Assembly (NCBI RefSeq): GCF_009905375.1
Contig: NW_027417114.1
Coordinates: forward strand, 1-64,000
DNA length: 64,000 nucleotides
Reading direction: 5' to 3'
From: Apium graveolens
Taxonomy: Eukaryota; Streptophyta; Magnoliopsida; Apiales; Apiaceae
Part shown: positions 61,828-64,000 of the stretch, one piece after another
Layout of the letters: every line of letters begins with the position of its first letter
Position numbering within the stretch: position 1 is the first letter of the stretch
Translations under genes and position numbers: made by a program
Notes under the pieces: model-generated
What the model was told of the DNA's origin: nothing
Database searches by the model: none
Seen by the model: the letters and a program-made list of their open reading frames with translations, nothing else

Positions 61828-63744
61828 TGTAATACCCCAGCTTTTCACAAAATAGTTATAGTTAAATATTCAGCTAAAACTCCAAATTAAATTCATAATA
61901 AGAATAAGTTTCTAGTTTTTCATAAATTTCTAAAATCACAGATAGAAATAAAATGATCTAAGCTGAAAATAAAGCAAATCTTGGGAGACGGAGCTCCAAT
62001 ACAAACATAATCACTAAAATATTGTTCCAAAGCATCCACCTTTAAGATGTTGCAAAAGCTAAGCACGTGAAAATTTGTGAGTAATGAGCCAAGAGCCCAG
62101 CAAGAAAACAGTTCTACACTAGTGGATCAAATATCATAATTTTATAAAATAAAAATCATTTTCCAAAATCCATATGACATAAGATATAAAATTCCACACC
62201 TCGCTAAGGCCACAAATACCTGGTGACACACTATCAAAAGTTCATAATTTCTGTCAATAATGGGCGCCTTAATGTGTGCTCTCCCGAAGCCATCATAAGT
62301 AGCACTCCCTAGTAAGGTATCAAAAATGCTAGTTCGGGAACTATACGCAATTACTAACTGCTTCATAAGTTAGAGCTAACTGAGAATTCTTATTTGTAAA
62401 ACAGGGTACTTGATCCATAAATTTTAAAACAAAAGAAGTGCAAAAATATTAAAAAGATTTTAAATTAAATAAAGTGTGAAGAGTTAACTTACGTTAATAA
62501 TAATATCTGCGAAATTATGTTGCCAAAATGAACCTAGACATACACACATACACTTAATATAATAATCAGAATGTTAACATGTACATCCCACTAAGCTAAC
62601 CACACTTTAACTTTATAAAAGCTTAACCCATAATAACAATTAAATGTCATTACAAGTTACAAAATAAATTCATATTGACATATAAATACCACCATTCTCA
62701 TATAATAGTTCAAAATAGTGTAGCGACAAATAAAAAAAACTCAACACTTAAATACATTATATATAATAATAATAAATCAATTATATGTAAACTATTTAAA
62801 TTCAGAATAAAATAGATGTACATTTAATATTTACTATCTATATAATCCTTAAAATAAAGTAACAAAGATAAATAAAATAGGTAACATATGCCTATGATTA
62901 TGAAAGTGGACAAAATATAAATATTGGTGTATAAAATTTTCATAACCTTACCTGTGAAAATATCATTATACAAAATAAGTATAATCAATTTAATAAATGA
63001 GCATATCTTTAATTGGTGCACTAATCTAAATGCATATCTAAATCAAACATATATTTAACATATAACATATGAATTATTATGCATGCACAAAACACATAAT
63101 TATAAACATAAATTCATGCATTAAATATTTACAAAAAAATGGTTATTATTAACTAAAACATTTAATAATCAACATCAAAGTAAATGATTAAATTAAGTAA
63201 ACTATAATGTTATAAAAATAACCATGGAACTAAATAATAAAAAAAACTAATAACAAGTGAATTAGAATAGTGATACATAAGTTCACAAAAATATAATTTA
63301 ATTATATATATATAGAAGTATGCAATAAACATGTAAAATACATAAATAAAAATATAGGAAATACAACATACCTGAAAAGAGAAGATGTTATACAGACATA
63401 AAATGATATGCTAATAGCGTATTTATACACAAGTTGGTTGACTGAGTTTTTCAAATACACATAACACGTACTAATAAATATACACAACATAACTACACCT
63501 ATTATTAAATTCTAGTTATAAAATAAATATATATTAAATTAAAATTATGCACATATAAATTAAAACAATTTTTTTAACCTTACTTAAATATTTTAGATAA
63601 CTAGAAATGTTTATTTTTAATATAAAAATATGCGTCTTTAGATGTAATAACAAATCTATATAATAAAATATTATTTTTCTTATATAACCAAATAATTAAA
63701 AATGCGAAAAATGTATATATAATTACAAAAATCATGGTTATTAC
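61828..63744 (-). mobile_element. 5' LTR, minimal LTR element copy 3 (1917 bp)
   Basis: Both ends are intact (TGTAATACCCC...GGTTATTACA). The GAGAGAGTGTGCTC segment near 62270 is shortened to TGTGTGCTCTCCCG compared with the other copies, so this spot differs in all three LTRs. Confidence 0.82.
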
Positions 63745-64000
63745 AAAACTGATCATGGTAATGATGAAGATATCCTACAAATTGATGCTCTTTTACTTAA
63801 AAAGTTTAGAAATATGGGCTATATAGACTTCAAAAAAAATGTTTTAGAAAAAAAGGCTCTACTTCCTCCAACTTTATTTTGATAAGAGGAATTAAAGAAA
63901 GAATTATGGCAAGGAGTCAAGGTATGGGAAAATTACAAGTCAAAGATCAAGTGCTATAATTGTGATGAAGTCAGACACTTTGCTGCTCATTCAGAAAGCC
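63745..64000 (+). pseudogene. Gag-like relic, copy 3 (cut by window end)
   Basis: It matches 3394-3650, including the zinc-knuckle CYNCDEVRHFAAHS at the very end of the window. Its presence shows that the array continues to the right with another module start. Confidence 0.52.

Overview
The window is AT-rich nuclear DNA of a flowering plant. Four things point to this: LTR retroelements primed by initiator tRNA-Met, an L1-type (LINE) reverse-transcriptase relic, a poly(A) retroposon with a 14-bp target-site duplication, and short genes whose introns begin GT and end AG. The species cannot be read from the sequence. I see no rRNA, tRNA, CRISPR or bacterial-type gene.

Almost everything is one amplified module of about 10-12 kb in five copies, with LTR elements between groups: LTR element - A1 - A2 - B1 - LTR element - A3 - B2 - LTR element - start of a sixth copy. 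A1, A2 and A3 are one sequence class; B1 and B2 are a second class. The block [LTR element-A-B] repeats as a higher-order unit of about 24.7 kb (junctions at 36629/36630 and 61320/61321; B1 to B2 glycine-rich genes 24,661 bp apart). A1/A2 is one extra A-type duplication.

Each module, read along its coding (minus) strand, holds the following. (1) A promoter-like segment with a telo-box (AAACCCTA) and site II motifs (TGGGCC). (2) A three-exon gene for a small secreted glycine-rich protein of 215-219 residues, with an 8-nt first coding exon. (3) A roughly 960-bp solo LTR in the gene's 3' flank. (4) A decayed multi-exon gene of unknown family, called gene X here, with a degenerate LINE reverse-transcriptase fragment inside it. 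(5) A long AT-rich repeat, called R here, present about twelve times in whole or part. Extra 3' fragments of gene X lie between modules.

The B modules also carry a 0.93-kb poly(A) retroposon. The intermodule LTR element is unusual: its LTRs are about 1.9 kb but its internal region is only about 210 bp, holding little beyond a primer-binding site and a polypurine tract. A gag-like relic lies next to it on the opposite strand.

The glycine-rich gene is the best candidate for a working gene. Its splice phases fit in all copies, four of five keep the whole reading frame, and length changes between copies are multiples of three. Gene X looks like a co-amplified pseudogene, although its last exon stays open in seven of eight copies. 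The first 7 kb or so carries many single-base indels relative to the other copies and may be poorly polished sequence.
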